DNA from: an uncultured Clostridia bacterium
Lineage (GTDB): Bacteria > Bacillota > Clostridia > Oscillospirales > Acutalibacteraceae
DNA length: 64,000 bases
Reading direction: 5' to 3'
NCBI GenBank assembly: GCA_937876205.1
Contig: CALEII010000045.1
Span: 14,598-78,597, forward strand
Below, piece after piece: positions 27,788 to 35,665 of the stretch. The number at the start of each line of letters is the position of its first letter. Positions within the stretch are counted from its first letter, which is position 1. A program made the translations under genes and the position numbers. The notes beneath the pieces were generated by a model, which was not told the origin of the DNA, did not search any database, and saw only the letters and a program-made list of their open reading frames with translations.

Positions 27788-28474
27788 TTATTTATTCCCG
27801 AATCTGAGCTTCACAAGAAGCTTCATATAATCACAGACAAACCTGCAAGTCTGTCTTTTTGAGTTGCCGTACGCACGCTGTCTGTAATCAATAGGTATTT
27901 CTCTGACACGCAATAACGGATTGTTCTTTTTCAGCAGATATAAGGTTTCTTCAATCACATCAAAATTTTCGCATTTTGTCTGTATCTGTTCCAAAAGAGA
28001 ACGCCTGTAAATGCGGAAATCGGTTGAGATATCTTTTTCATTGAATCCCAGAACAACACGGTAAGCAAAATTTAATGCTTTTGACATCAGAACAGACATC
28101 AACGGGTCACGGGTTGTGCCGCCTGCATATCTTGAGCCGATAACAACATCGCAGCCGTCCCTGAATGCCTCATACATTTTACCGATTTTTGATATATCCT
28201 GTGAATTGTCTGCATCAACCACAAGAACGGCATCGCCGACAGCCTTTTTTATCCCCGTTCTGAAGGCACCTGCGTAACCGGTACCTGTCTGAACTATGTA
28301 TTCTGCTGACAGTTCTTCGCAGACTTTTTCTGTATCATCCGTTGTCTTCTCAGAATCCACAACGAGAAGCTCGTATTCACTGCAGGCTTCTGACATAACG
28401 GAATGCAGAGAAGGTAAAAGCAGTCTCAGATTTTCAGCCTCATTGTAAGAAGGAATTATTACACTGATATCCAT
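27788..28474 (-). CDS. Glycosyltransferase family 2, dolichyl/polyprenyl-phosphate mannosyltransferase type
   Basis: 228 residues, the single-domain DPM1 size without membrane anchors. IIPSYNEAENL at the N-terminus and VLVVDADNSQD (the DAD metal site, about 84-94) mark a GT-A fold. SRYAGGTTRDP and the STDFRIYRR region match polyprenol-phosphate mannosyl and glucosyl transferases. It would move mannose from GDP-mannose to polyprenyl phosphate for a GT-C enzyme. The first gene of the five-gene operon 28474-22150, with its own promoter. Confidence 0.87.
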   Translation of the reverse strand: MDISVIIPSYNEAENLRLLLPSLHSVMSEACSEYELLVVDSEKTTDDTEKVCEELSAEYIVQTGTGYAGAFRTGIKKAVGDAVLVVDADNSQDISKIGKMYEAFRDGCDVVIGSRYAGGTTRDPLMSVLMSKALNFAYRVVLGFNEKDISTDFRIYRRSLLEQIQTKCENFDVIEETLYLLKKNNPLLRVREIPIDYRQRAYGNSKRQTCRFVCDYMKLLVKLRFGNK

Positions 28475-28579
28475 TTTTTGCCCTTTCTTTTTCCACAGAA
28501 ATCACACAAACAAAGAATAAAAATTTTTTCGTTAATATATTATTAAAATTTTGTCAAAAATTTGCAAAAATATATGCTT

Positions 28580-28608
28580 ATTATACCATAAAAGAAACTT
28601 ATTATCAA
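28580..28608 (-). promoter_or_regulatory. Sigma-A promoter of the GDP-mannose operon
   Basis: Minus strand TTGATA (28608-28603), 17 bp, TATAAT (28585-28580). The leader to ATG 28474 is about 100 bases and AT-rich, with no riboswitch that I recognise. Confidence 0.78.
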
Positions 28609-28630
28609 GTATTTTCTTTATAGTCATTTT

Positions 28631-28661
28631 AAAAAAGAAAAAAGGGCATTTCTGCCCTTTT
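28631..28661 (-). terminator. Terminator of the alpha-mannosidase gene
   Basis: AAAAGGGCA and TGCCCTTTT around a TTTC loop, with TTTTTTCTTTTTT following on the minus strand. Confidence 0.92.
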
Positions 28662-28668
28662 CTTGCTC

Positions 28669-31089
28669 TTATTCAGTTATCATACATTCTGATACATTTC
28701 CGTTTTTATCTATTCTGACAGTTTTGATTTCCTGAGGTTTCCACTGCATTGTGAAGCTGACATTCAGTGCCCTGAAATCAACCGTCGCATTAGTTTCTCT
28801 GCTGTCCGTCTCAACAATTCGCATTATTATGCCGCTGCCGTTTTCTGCTGTTTTTACAGCAGTCACGATAACATTATCACAGTCAACATTCAGTGCTGAA
28901 TATGTCTGAGGCAGCACGCCGTTGTGATGTGTTTCCTGATGTGTCTGCAAAGGACTATTGAGAATTTCAGACAGTCTGAAAAGCTCAGAATTGATTCTTT
29001 CCGTATGAGGTACAATTTCATAGGTGAATTCCTGCAGACCTTTATCGAGGAATTCCATTTCAGCGTCACGGAATCGCTGTCCGTAATGATCAAGGTATGC
29101 ACAGCCACGGGCAATCATCATACGTATATCGTTTCCGATTGCACAGAAGCTGTATTTGCTTGTGTTGAGAAGTCCGAGACCGTTGCCGTCTTCATCACAG
29201 ATGTCACACCAGGCGTGACAGGGCTCCTCCTGACCGTTTGCAGCCTTTTCGATAAAACCGTAAGGCATTGAATATGTGATTGTGCTGTTATTCACATTCA
29301 CATTGAATGAAAGCTTTACAGATTTATACTGTTCATCAAAATCAAGAACTGTTCTGACGGTGAGCTTTTCACTCTCGCTGTAAAGTGAATAATATCTTGT
29401 AAGAACGGAGTTGCCGTATTTCACAACAGTTTTTATTGTGGCTCTGACGGGGCCGTTTTCAATAAGCTCTGCAGTGCCGTCAGCAAAACTGCCGATGTCA
29501 ATATTATAATCAAAAATGCCGTGTCCCCAGGTGTCGTTTGCCTTGTCCTCACAGACAACTGCCTTGCCGAGGAGTCCCTTTGCATAATCCTTACCGTTCT
29601 TTTTAAGGATATAAGATGAAACTGCACCCGATTCTTTATCAAAAACAATCTTTACCTTTGAATTTTCAAGGGTATTATCTGTTGCGATAAGGTCTGTATC
29701 GTATTCCTTTTCAATTTCGGGATTTCTGTGATAAAGATAATACACGCCGTAACCGTAAGGCTCAATTTCGGCTTCAAAAATTGTTTTCATCACGTGGTCG
29801 CCGTCTGTGTAGGGTGCACGGACCTTCTGCAGACGGACTTCATTGCCCTGTGAGTCAAGCACCTTTGAGACCCCCTGATCACCGAACTGCCCCACTGATT
29901 TCACGGGGAATGAATGTGGATTGAACACAACCATAGGTGAGCCCTCACCCTCTCTGTACCACATTCTCGCTCTCATTTCACTTGCATCTGCATCAAGAAA
30001 GTCTGTTGTCTTTATCCGCCACGAAATGCGCTGTGCAGCAAAGGTGTTTATCCCCATTGCTGTTTCACGGGCATAGCCGAAAGCATTCTCCGCATCTGTA
30101 TAGGCATCCTTGATTGAACAGCCTGCAAGAATATCGTGAAACTGATTGAACATAACTCTTTCCCAGGCTTTTTCCGAGTCCGCCTGATGAGTGGCTGAGC
30201 CTGTTATCGCATTTGCAAGCACATCCATCTTTTCTGCAGTGACAAGTGCTGTTTCTGCACGGCGGTTAAGCTCCTTGACACGGCTGTTTGCACTGTAGCA
30301 ACCGCTTGCGTGATGCTGTAAATCCTCTGTCACAAGGGGTGCGGGAACATCCTTTGTTTCTTCAAAATATTCATCTGGTGTTGCATATTTAAAGTTGCCC
30401 TCGGCAATCAGCTTTTCAGCATTTTCAATATGCTCCTTTGACGGTCCGCCGCCGTGATTACCGACACCGAAAAATACCATCATCGGCTGATTTTTATTAT
30501 AATAGTGGTCAGTCAGCCTTTGCTCGTGAACATCTCCGCCGTAGCCGTCGGGAATATGGAAGCATCTGACGGTGCTGCCGTCGGGACTCTGCCACAGATG
30601 CAGATTGTCAAAGGGCAGATTCGGCTTCTCGTTACGGTTATCGGGGCGCTGATATATATAGTTGTCAATGCCCGATTTTTTCAGAAGCTGAGGAAGCATT
30701 CCGTTATGCCCGAAGGAATCAACATTGTAGCCTGTCTTTACGGTAATGCCGAAATTCTCTTTGAAAAACTTCTGCGAATAGAGCATATGACGGCAGAAAG
30801 CCTCACCTGAGGGAATATTGCAGTCGGGCTGAACCCACATTCCGCCCACAACTGCCCATCTGCCTTCCTCCACACGCTGTTTTATTTCGTCAAACATCTC
30901 AGGCTCACTGAGCTTTATCCATTTATAATATGAAGCACAGGCGCTTGTGAAAACATAACCGTCATACTCATTCATTCTGTCAAGAGCTGAACGGAATGTT
31001 GACTTAACAAGTGACAGCCCCTCGGGGAAGCACCACTGCCACACGGGGTCAAGATGTGCATTTGCAATAAGATAATATTTTTCATTCAT
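28669..31089 (-). CDS. Alpha-mannosidase, glycoside hydrolase family 38
   Basis: 806 residues. The N-terminal catalytic barrel has NAHLDPVWQW (zinc ligands His12 and Asp14), VVGGMWVQPDCNIPSGE and GYNVDSFGHNG, in which Asp124 is the expected nucleophile. NQFHDILAGCSI near residue 330 contains another conserved His-Asp. The C-terminal beta domains carry the usual LacZ-like sandwiches. It removes alpha-linked mannose from oligosaccharides such as N-glycan fragments. There is no signal peptide. It follows the ROK kinase gene by one base, so phosphorylation of the released sugar is a likely joint task. Confidence 0.93.
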   Translation of the reverse strand: MNEKYYLIANAHLDPVWQWCFPEGLSLVKSTFRSALDRMNEYDGYVFTSACASYYKWIKLSEPEMFDEIKQRVEEGRWAVVGGMWVQPDCNIPSGEAFCRHMLYSQKFFKENFGITVKTGYNVDSFGHNGMLPQLLKKSGIDNYIYQRPDNRNEKPNLPFDNLHLWQSPDGSTVRCFHIPDGYGGDVHEQRLTDHYYNKNQPMMVFFGVGNHGGGPSKEHIENAEKLIAEGNFKYATPDEYFEETKDVPAPLVTEDLQHHASGCYSANSRVKELNRRAETALVTAEKMDVLANAITGSATHQADSEKAWERVMFNQFHDILAGCSIKDAYTDAENAFGYARETAMGINTFAAQRISWRIKTTDFLDADASEMRARMWYREGEGSPMVVFNPHSFPVKSVGQFGDQGVSKVLDSQGNEVRLQKVRAPYTDGDHVMKTIFEAEIEPYGYGVYYLYHRNPEIEKEYDTDLIATDNTLENSKVKIVFDKESGAVSSYILKKNGKDYAKGLLGKAVVCEDKANDTWGHGIFDYNIDIGSFADGTAELIENGPVRATIKTVVKYGNSVLTRYYSLYSESEKLTVRTVLDFDEQYKSVKLSFNVNVNNSTITYSMPYGFIEKAANGQEEPCHAWCDICDEDGNGLGLLNTSKYSFCAIGNDIRMMIARGCAYLDHYGQRFRDAEMEFLDKGLQEFTYEIVPHTERINSELFRLSEILNSPLQTHQETHHNGVLPQTYSALNVDCDNVIVTAVKTAENGSGIIMRIVETDSRETNATVDFRALNVSFTMQWKPQEIKTVRIDKNGNVSECMITE

Positions 31090-31090
31090 T

Positions 31091-32017
31091 TCAGAATTCC
31101 CCTTTCATTCCGCACACTGCAACACAAATTGCAGCAACATCACCGAGTGAATCGCCAAGCAGAGCAGGTACTATTCTGCAGGCATTGCGTGAAGCAGCAA
31201 GCGTTTCTTTTTCGATAACTCTTGTCATCTCGTCACGAAGAAGCTCTTCACTTCTCTGAAAAATACTGCCCAGCACAATCATTTCGGGATTGAGAATATC
31301 AATAAGAACTGACAGACCTTTGCCGAGCATATAACCGCACTGACGGTAAACGGAAACTGCATTTTCATCACCGTTTTTAGCAGCCTCGGCAATTGTTTTT
31401 GCTGTGATTTCACCGTCTGCAAAGCTTACGGGATGCCCCATCTGACTGTTTTCCTTTGCCACTGTCTGACCGAGCTGTGCAATGCCTCCGCCCGAACAGA
31501 AGCCCTCAAAAGACCCTGCCTTGCCGTAGCCTACGGGGCCGAAATCAGCAAGCCTGATGTGTCCCACCTCACCTGCCATATCACAGGCACCGCTGTACAG
31601 CCTGCCGCCGAGTATAAGCCCTGCACCGAGCCCTGTGCCGAAGGTGAGAAAAATCATATTTTTTGTGCCCTTGCCGGCGCCGTATTTCCACTCAGCAAGT
31701 GCGCAGGCATCAGCATCATTTTTGAGAAAAACAGGCACCGAAAATCTCTCACGGAGCATTTTCACAATCTCAACATTGTCCCAGCCGGGAAGATTGGGAG
31801 GTGATTTGATGACACCCCTTTCAGAGTCAAGAGGCCCGCCGCAGCTGATACCGATTGCATCAAAAAAGCCCATTGAATCAACCGCATCAATAATCATCTG
31901 CAGTGTCCTGTCACGGTCAGTTGTGGCAAACATAACCTTTTTTATAATTTCACCGTTTTCATTTCCACGAACAACAGCACATTTTGTGCCGCCAATGTCA
32001 ATACCGATTATTTCCAT
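31091..32017 (-). CDS. ROK-family sugar kinase
   Basis: 308 residues. The start is ATG 32017, nine bases after AGGG; ATG 32023 is too close, and the upstream extension runs through a promoter and a repeat. The N-terminus IGIDIGGTKCAVV is the ATP phosphate-binding loop. LKNDADACALAEWKYGAG holds the catalytic Asp and FLTFGTGLGAGLILGG is the second phosphate motif. The normal ROK zinc motif CxCGxxGCxE is replaced by FGPVGYGKAGSFEGFCSGG, with the first cysteines lost. It probably phosphorylates mannose or glucose released by the downstream GH38 enzyme. Confidence 0.87.
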   Translation of the reverse strand: MEIIGIDIGGTKCAVVRGNENGEIIKKVMFATTDRDRTLQMIIDAVDSMGFFDAIGISCGGPLDSERGVIKSPPNLPGWDNVEIVKMLRERFSVPVFLKNDADACALAEWKYGAGKGTKNMIFLTFGTGLGAGLILGGRLYSGACDMAGEVGHIRLADFGPVGYGKAGSFEGFCSGGGIAQLGQTVAKENSQMGHPVSFADGEITAKTIAEAAKNGDENAVSVYRQCGYMLGKGLSVLIDILNPEMIVLGSIFQRSEELLRDEMTRVIEKETLAASRNACRIVPALLGDSLGDVAAICVAVCGMKGEF

Positions 32018-32051
32018 TTTCATCAACCCTGAAAGTTTAATATATGAATTC

Positions 32052-32080
32052 ATTATAATTGTATTTAAGAATAAAATCAA
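32052..32080 (-). promoter_or_regulatory. Sigma-A promoter of the ROK-GH38 operon
   Basis: Minus strand TTGATT (32080-32075), 17 bp, TATAAT (32057-32052). The start site near 32045 confirms that the ROK gene begins at 32017. Confidence 0.78.
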
Positions 32081-32126
32081 TACTGTGATAAATCTGAATT
32101 TGTGGGGATGCTTAAATAAACCTATC

Positions 32127-32235
32127 GTAGGGACCGATGCCCACATCGGTCCGTAAATTTTCATATGTACCGGCGGACCGATGTGGGCATCGGTCCCTAC
32201 ACGATATCAATAAATCATCTTGATAAATTATTGTT
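32127..32235. repeat. Nested palindromic repeat element
   Basis: Two 27-bp arms (32127-32153 and 32174-32200) are perfect inverted repeats of each other, and each arm is itself a hairpin (GGACCGATG-CCCA-CATCGGTCC). The right side continues with CACGATATCAATAAATC, shared with 13565-13581, and GATAAATTATTGTTT, shared with the end of the 189-bp repeat. It lies between the ROK promoter and the end of the SPASM protein gene. Confidence 0.88.
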
Positions 32236-33061
32236 TGCTAAACCTCTGTGCATACGCACATCTTTTACACAAGTCTTCCGTTGCTTTTCTGCAACTGAAA
32301 CCGTCAACCATTGCCCTTGCACGTTCCGATGTAAGAATTTTTTCAATATCATCACTGAATATGTTACCTAAATTTATCACGCCGTCGCTGTCAAGGCAGC
32401 AGGGCACAACCGTGCCGTCACAGAGAATTCCGAAATGGTCACGCAGACCGTAGCAAAAAACCTCACTACCCTGCACATCGGCATTTTTATCGGGCCACTG
32501 AAAACGGTCACCCCATTCAAGAAACATCTTTTCACGGATTCGCATACCCTTTGAATTGTCTTTCCATTCACCCTGAATATTCTTTTTCAGATAATCAACA
32601 ATCACTTCATTTCTGCCGCCGTCACAGCCTTTGTTCCACAATCTGAAAACAACAATCACACCCATTGCATTTGCTTTCACGGCAAAATCAGCAAGGTTTT
32701 TCATATATCGGAGAAATGAATCATCGGTGCCGTCTTCAAAGCTGTGCACTGACAGACTGACTTTATGCAGTCCTGCTTCAAGAAGCTTGTCACCGACTCT
32801 GTCAAGAAGAGTTCCGTTTGTTGTGATAACCGATTTAAAGTCTCTCTCCCCTGCCATTTTCACAAATGACGGCAGGTCGGGATGAGTCAAGGGCTCGCCC
32901 ATAAGGTGGTAATATATATAATTCGTCTGTCCGTTCAGCTTATCAAGAATCAGAGAAAACTCATCGGCAGACATCCGTCGGAGCAATCTCTTGTGACCGT
33001 GGCAGAACGAACAGTTCATATTGCAGATATTTGTGATTTCAACATAAACCCGTGAATACAT
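32228..33061 (-). CDS. Radical SAM protein with SPASM-like C-terminus
   Basis: 277 residues from ATG 33061, which follows GAGAGG. The radical SAM cluster motif is ITNICNMNCSFCHGH (CxxxCxxC). YYHLMGEPLTHPDL and VITTNGTLLD are core strands that bind SAM. The C-terminus has FCYGLRDHFGILCDGTVVPCCLD followed by LGNIF and CKRCAYA, a cysteine pattern of the SPASM or twitch type that binds an extra iron-sulfur cluster. Members modify peptides, sugars or proteins; no precursor peptide is visible beside it. It is monocistronic. Confidence 0.88.
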   Translation of the reverse strand: MYSRVYVEITNICNMNCSFCHGHKRLLRRMSADEFSLILDKLNGQTNYIYYHLMGEPLTHPDLPSFVKMAGERDFKSVITTNGTLLDRVGDKLLEAGLHKVSLSVHSFEDGTDDSFLRYMKNLADFAVKANAMGVIVVFRLWNKGCDGGRNEVIVDYLKKNIQGEWKDNSKGMRIREKMFLEWGDRFQWPDKNADVQGSEVFCYGLRDHFGILCDGTVVPCCLDSDGVINLGNIFSDDIEKILTSERARAMVDGFSCRKATEDLCKRCAYAQRFSKQ

Positions 33062-33097
33062 AATACCTCTCATAAACATAGCTTATTAACACATCCG

Positions 33098-33126
33098 ATT
33101 TTATCATATAAAAAAAGATGTTGCAA
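33098..33126 (-). promoter_or_regulatory. Sigma-A promoter of the SPASM radical SAM gene
   Basis: Minus strand TTGCAA (33126-33121), 17 bp, TAAAAT (33103-33098), about 30 bases before the start codon. Confidence 0.7.
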
Positions 33127-33157
33127 GCACAGAACAGACATTAAGTCCCCTAAAAAA

Positions 33158-33327
33158 AGAAAAAACTCCCTCTGAAGCGTTAAGAGGAAGAAAACAGATT
33201 CTGTTTTTTTGTTTCTCAGAACTCCTTCATTGGGTGGAGAAAACAGAAAACCCAACAAAAAGTCCTGATTATGAAAAGACAGCCAGCGTTGAAAGCTGTC
33301 TTAAAAGAATACCGTTTTGCGATACCC
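33158..33327 (-). ncRNA. Candidate sigma-dependent non-coding RNA
   Basis: This 400-bp gap (33062-33463) has no convincing gene. From the predicted start site below the motif at 33334-33367 the minus strand reads through three hairpins: AAGACAGC/GCTGTCTT, TTGGGT/ACCCAA, and CCTCT/AGAGG followed by GAGTTTTTTCTTTTTTT, which looks like its terminator. An AAGGAG occurs inside but is followed by a stop codon, not a start. The RNA is inferred from promoter identity and structure only. Confidence 0.45.
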
Positions 33328-33333
33328 TTTTGA

Positions 33334-33367
33334 TATATATAAGTCGGTAGTAACGTATATGTAACAA
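33334..33367 (-). promoter_or_regulatory. Bipartite promoter motif, copy 1 (alternative sigma)
   Basis: On the minus strand TTGTTACAT (33367-33359), 13 bases, GACTTATATATA (33345-33334). The same two boxes with the same 13-base spacing occur at 33931-33964. Read as -35 TTACAT and -10 TATATA the spacer is 17. Confidence 0.7.
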
Positions 33368-33396
33368 AATTTTTATTTTTTTTGAAAAATTTTTTT

Positions 33397-33431
33397 AAAC
33401 GCAAAACAAGCACGAAGATTTCTCTCCGTGC
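33397..33431 (-). terminator. Terminator of the secreted-protein gene
   Basis: A nine-pair stem (one G-T) with a GAAA tetraloop at 33410-33431, followed on the minus strand by TTGTTTTGCGTTT. Confidence 0.75.
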
Positions 33432-33463
33432 CCGATTTGTCTTGCAATTCTTTTGATTTAATT

Positions 33464-33901
33464 TTATTTGTATATTACACTTGATGACAGTGTTGCTGTT
33501 TCAACAACAGTGCCTGCAGAATTCTTGATTGTAAGTGTTGTCTTTACTCTGTAGGCATAGTTGGCGGGAGCAAACCATTTTTTTGATATTGAATAAGACC
33601 CCATACCGCTGTATGTTTCTGTTGTATACTTATAATCTTCCCAAGCCGAACTTGCGGTACATCTCTGCAAAGCGCATCTGAGAACAAAGGTTTTATCAGT
33701 TTCATAGCTTATAAAATCAGATGAGCAATTAACAAAGCCTAATGCTGCCTCTGTAAGACATGCCCCTATTGAATCTATATACAAAAAGCATGGCATAACA
33801 AGGTCATCATAGTTCACATCGCCGTCAGAAGCATATGCTTCAACACACATAGGCATTGCCAGCAGAATAGTTGCAAGAATTAAAGATAAAAGTTTTTTCA
33901 T
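33464..33901 (-). CDS. Small secreted protein of unknown function
   Basis: 145 residues from ATG 33901, ten bases after AGGAGG. Residues 1-23 (MKKLLSLILATILLAMPMC) form a signal peptide ending near EAYA-S. The mature part has four cysteines and a beta-rich pattern ending in alternating polar and hydrophobic residues. I do not recognise the family. It follows a sigma/anti-sigma pair and has its own copy of the bipartite promoter motif in the gap, so it is probably a main target of that sigma factor, acting outside the cell or in the envelope. Confidence 0.75.
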   Translation of the reverse strand: MKKLLSLILATILLAMPMCVEAYASDGDVNYDDLVMPCFLYIDSIGACLTEAALGFVNCSSDFISYETDKTFVLRCALQRCTASSAWEDYKYTTETYSGMGSYSISKKWFAPANYAYRVKTTLTIKNSAGTVVETATLSSSVIYK

Positions 33902-33930
33902 TGTTTGTTTCCTCCTAAAGGTTGTTTTAC

Positions 33931-33964
33931 TATATATAAGTCCTTCTGAGAGAAAATGTAACAA
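33931..33964 (-). promoter_or_regulatory. Bipartite promoter motif, copy 2 (alternative sigma)
   Basis: Minus strand TTGTTACAT (33964-33956), 13 bases, GACTTATATATA (33942-33931). The start site would fall near 33924, just above the AGGAGG of the secreted-protein gene. Confidence 0.75.
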
Positions 33965-33966
33965 TT

Positions 33967-34653
33967 TTATCTTTTTTCTATTTTTTTTGCAAATCCGATA
34001 AGATCAACTTCTTCATCATTGCAAGAAATGTAAATCTTTGAATTCTCTGTTACAATTACAATACGGTTAAAACCATCCTCTCTATAGCTGACACTATCAA
34101 ATCCAAGGAGCTCAATATGTTTTAAATTCTCTGCATTTGTATAATCAGTATTGATATTATAAGCATCTATCTTTTCTTGATATATCAGCATACAGTTATT
34201 TTTGTTTGCAAATATAATTTCATTTCTGTCGGCTTCATTTTTTACAGACTCAACCGAATACCCCTCGGGAATATATGTGGGCACATACTCACCCTTATAT
34301 GAGAGAAGAAGACTGTCGTCCTTGTTGCTGTCAAATGCAAGGAACTCTGAGTTCACAAAGTTTATTATAATCTCTGCAATTGTGTATTTCTCACCCTCAA
34401 CTGCCACCGGAATCGCACTTATACCTGCAAGCATAAGCACAAGTATTATTGACGCAACCTTAAGTAATGTTTTCTTCGGTTTCTTGGTTGTTTTCTTCAG
34501 ATATTCTTCTGCAAATGCCTCTGCCTCGCCCTCCTTTACACTGTAAAGAGGGTCGTTCTTTGCTTCTTCTATCTCTCTGAGCAATTCTTCATCGTTTTCG
34601 GCTCTTATATCCTGCAGAACGGTTTTCAGAATTCTTTCATTATACTCGTTCAT
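33967..34653 (-). CDS. Membrane-anchored anti-sigma factor-like protein (DUF4367-like)
   Basis: 228 residues with one membrane segment at about 64-85. The N-terminal 60 residues are cytoplasmic, helical and highly charged, suited to binding a sigma factor. The outer part, from about 120, contains YVPTYIPEGYSVESV and repeated short beta strands, as in DUF4367 domains often found on anti-sigma proteins. Its ATG overlaps the stop codon of the sigma gene (TAATG), so translation is coupled and the two products are likely made in fixed ratio. Family assignment is moderate; the pairing is strongly suggested by context. Confidence 0.75.
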   Translation of the reverse strand: MNEYNERILKTVLQDIRAENDEELLREIEEAKNDPLYSVKEGEAEAFAEEYLKKTTKKPKKTLLKVASIILVLMLAGISAIPVAVEGEKYTIAEIIINFVNSEFLAFDSNKDDSLLLSYKGEYVPTYIPEGYSVESVKNEADRNEIIFANKNNCMLIYQEKIDAYNINTDYTNAENLKHIELLGFDSVSYREDGFNRIVIVTENSKIYISCNDEEVDLIGFAKKIEKR

Positions 34654-35207
34654 TATTCACACCCCTGCGTATCTGTGATTATATTTTTCATCTTTCTGAC
34701 GCTTCTCAGCACTGTCATTCTCACGCTGTTTTTGTCAATACTGAGTACATTTGCGATATGTTCATCATCAAGCTCAAGGTCATATTTCATAGCTATTATA
34801 GACTTGTCACGCTCTTTTAATTTGTCGAAAGCTGCCCTTATGGACTGATAATCGTATTTCTGCTCTATTTCATCTGCCACATCGGCACCGTCTGCAAGAA
34901 AGAAGCCCTCTCCCACATCTGATTTTTTACCCGTATATTCTTTAGATGATTTTTTAAGATAGTGTTTTATGCGATTCTCAATACACGTTGATACATACGC
35001 TCTGAGCTTGTCATCGGGGACCTTTCTGACGCTGTCTACATACCTGATAACATCAACAATGCAGTCGTGAGCAATATCTTCTCTGATACTGCTGTCAGCC
35101 ACGTGCTTGCGAACTCTGCTCCTTATCATAGGCATATACTCCGTGTATATATGCGTCACAAGCGCCTTGTCTGACTCCTCCGTCAGACGGTCAATAACAC
35201 TTAACAT
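34653..35207 (-). CDS. ECF-like RNA polymerase sigma factor
   Basis: 184 residues from ATG 35207, eight bases after GGAG. Region 2 (about 15-80) includes REDIAHDCIVDVIRYVDSV and LRAYVSTCIENRIKHYLKK. Region 4 (about 120-180) has FDKLKERDKSIIAMKYDLEL followed by the helix-turn-helix DDEHIANVLSIDKNSVRMTV. There is no region 3, as in ECF factors. It is transcribed with its presumed anti-sigma factor. Two copies of an unusual promoter motif lie within 2 kb downstream, while its own upstream region lacks that motif. Confidence 0.88.
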   Translation of the reverse strand: MLSVIDRLTEESDKALVTHIYTEYMPMIRSRVRKHVADSSIREDIAHDCIVDVIRYVDSVRKVPDDKLRAYVSTCIENRIKHYLKKSSKEYTGKKSDVGEGFFLADGADVADEIEQKYDYQSIRAAFDKLKERDKSIIAMKYDLELDDEHIANVLSIDKNSVRMTVLRSVRKMKNIITDTQGCE

Positions 35208-35239
35208 CGATTTTCTCCAATCATATTGTAATATTACTG

Positions 35240-35253
35240 AAATGTTAACATTT
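35240..35253. promoter_or_regulatory. Perfect 14-bp palindrome upstream of the sigma gene
   Basis: AAATGTTAACATTT lies 33 bases before the start codon, downstream of a TTGCAA (35265-35270 region). It is a plausible operator, without a known binder. Confidence 0.4.
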
Positions 35254-35362
35254 TCGACCAAATATTGCAAGTAATTTCCACTCCAAAAATAAAAAAATGT
35301 AGAAAAAAATAAAAAACACCCCCTCTTTTTTCACTTATAGAACAAATAACACAACTGTCAAA

Positions 35363-35401
35363 CAAAAAAAATGGCTCAAAATCATAAGATTTCAAGCCAT
35401 T
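35363..35401 (-). terminator. Original guaA terminator, now separated from guaA
   Basis: AATGGCT...AAATC pairs with GATTT...AGCCATT (35370-35401, two G-T pairs), and the minus strand continues with eight T. No minus-strand gene ends here. It sits 17 bp beyond the left attachment site, where the 3' untranslated region of guaA would lie if the 18.1-kb element were absent. Confidence 0.8.
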
Positions 35402-35417
35402 CAAAATTAAAAATATT

Positions 35418-35433
35418 ATTCCCACTCAATTGT
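35418..35433. repeat. Left attachment site (attL core)
   Basis: ATTCCCACTCAATTGT, identical and in the same orientation as 53555-53570 at the end of guaA. With the two bases before it, it spells the guaA C-terminus ending in TAA. Confidence 0.9.
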
Positions 35434-35497
35434 TCACTTAGTTTTTATGCTGTATTTGCTGTGTTTTTATGTATTTTCTGACCCTTTTTTCACTTGA

Positions 35498-35550
35498 TTT
35501 CTCCAGTTTCTCCAGATTCTCCAGAGAAAATGTAGTCAATTTGTAGTCAC
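35498..35550. repeat. Tandem repeats near attL (probable integrase or excisionase arm sites)
   Basis: Three 9-bp units TTTCTCCAG, TTTCTCCAG and ATTCTCCAG (35498-35524) are followed by TGTAGTCAATTTGTAGTCAC (35531-35550). The latter contains GTAGTCA twice, 11 bp apart. A near copy of the GTAGTCA pair lies near attR. Confidence 0.6.
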
Positions 35551-35665
35551 TCGGATTCAGCTTGAATCTGAATTCAAAAACACAAAAAATCACCTTTTTC
35601 TGCAGACAGTATAACGCACCTTTCAGAAAAAATCAAGTACTTTTTAATTCAATAAAAAAACAAAA

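Noticed and set aside
32127..32200. Palindromic arms as a CRISPR or terminator
   Set aside because: There are only two arms in inverted orientation with no T-run; they fit a dispersed palindromic element better.
33070..33413. Two short minus-strand frames in the gap before the secreted-protein gene
   Set aside because: They have no ribosome binding site; one begins upstream of the sigma-type promoter, and both cross terminator hairpins.
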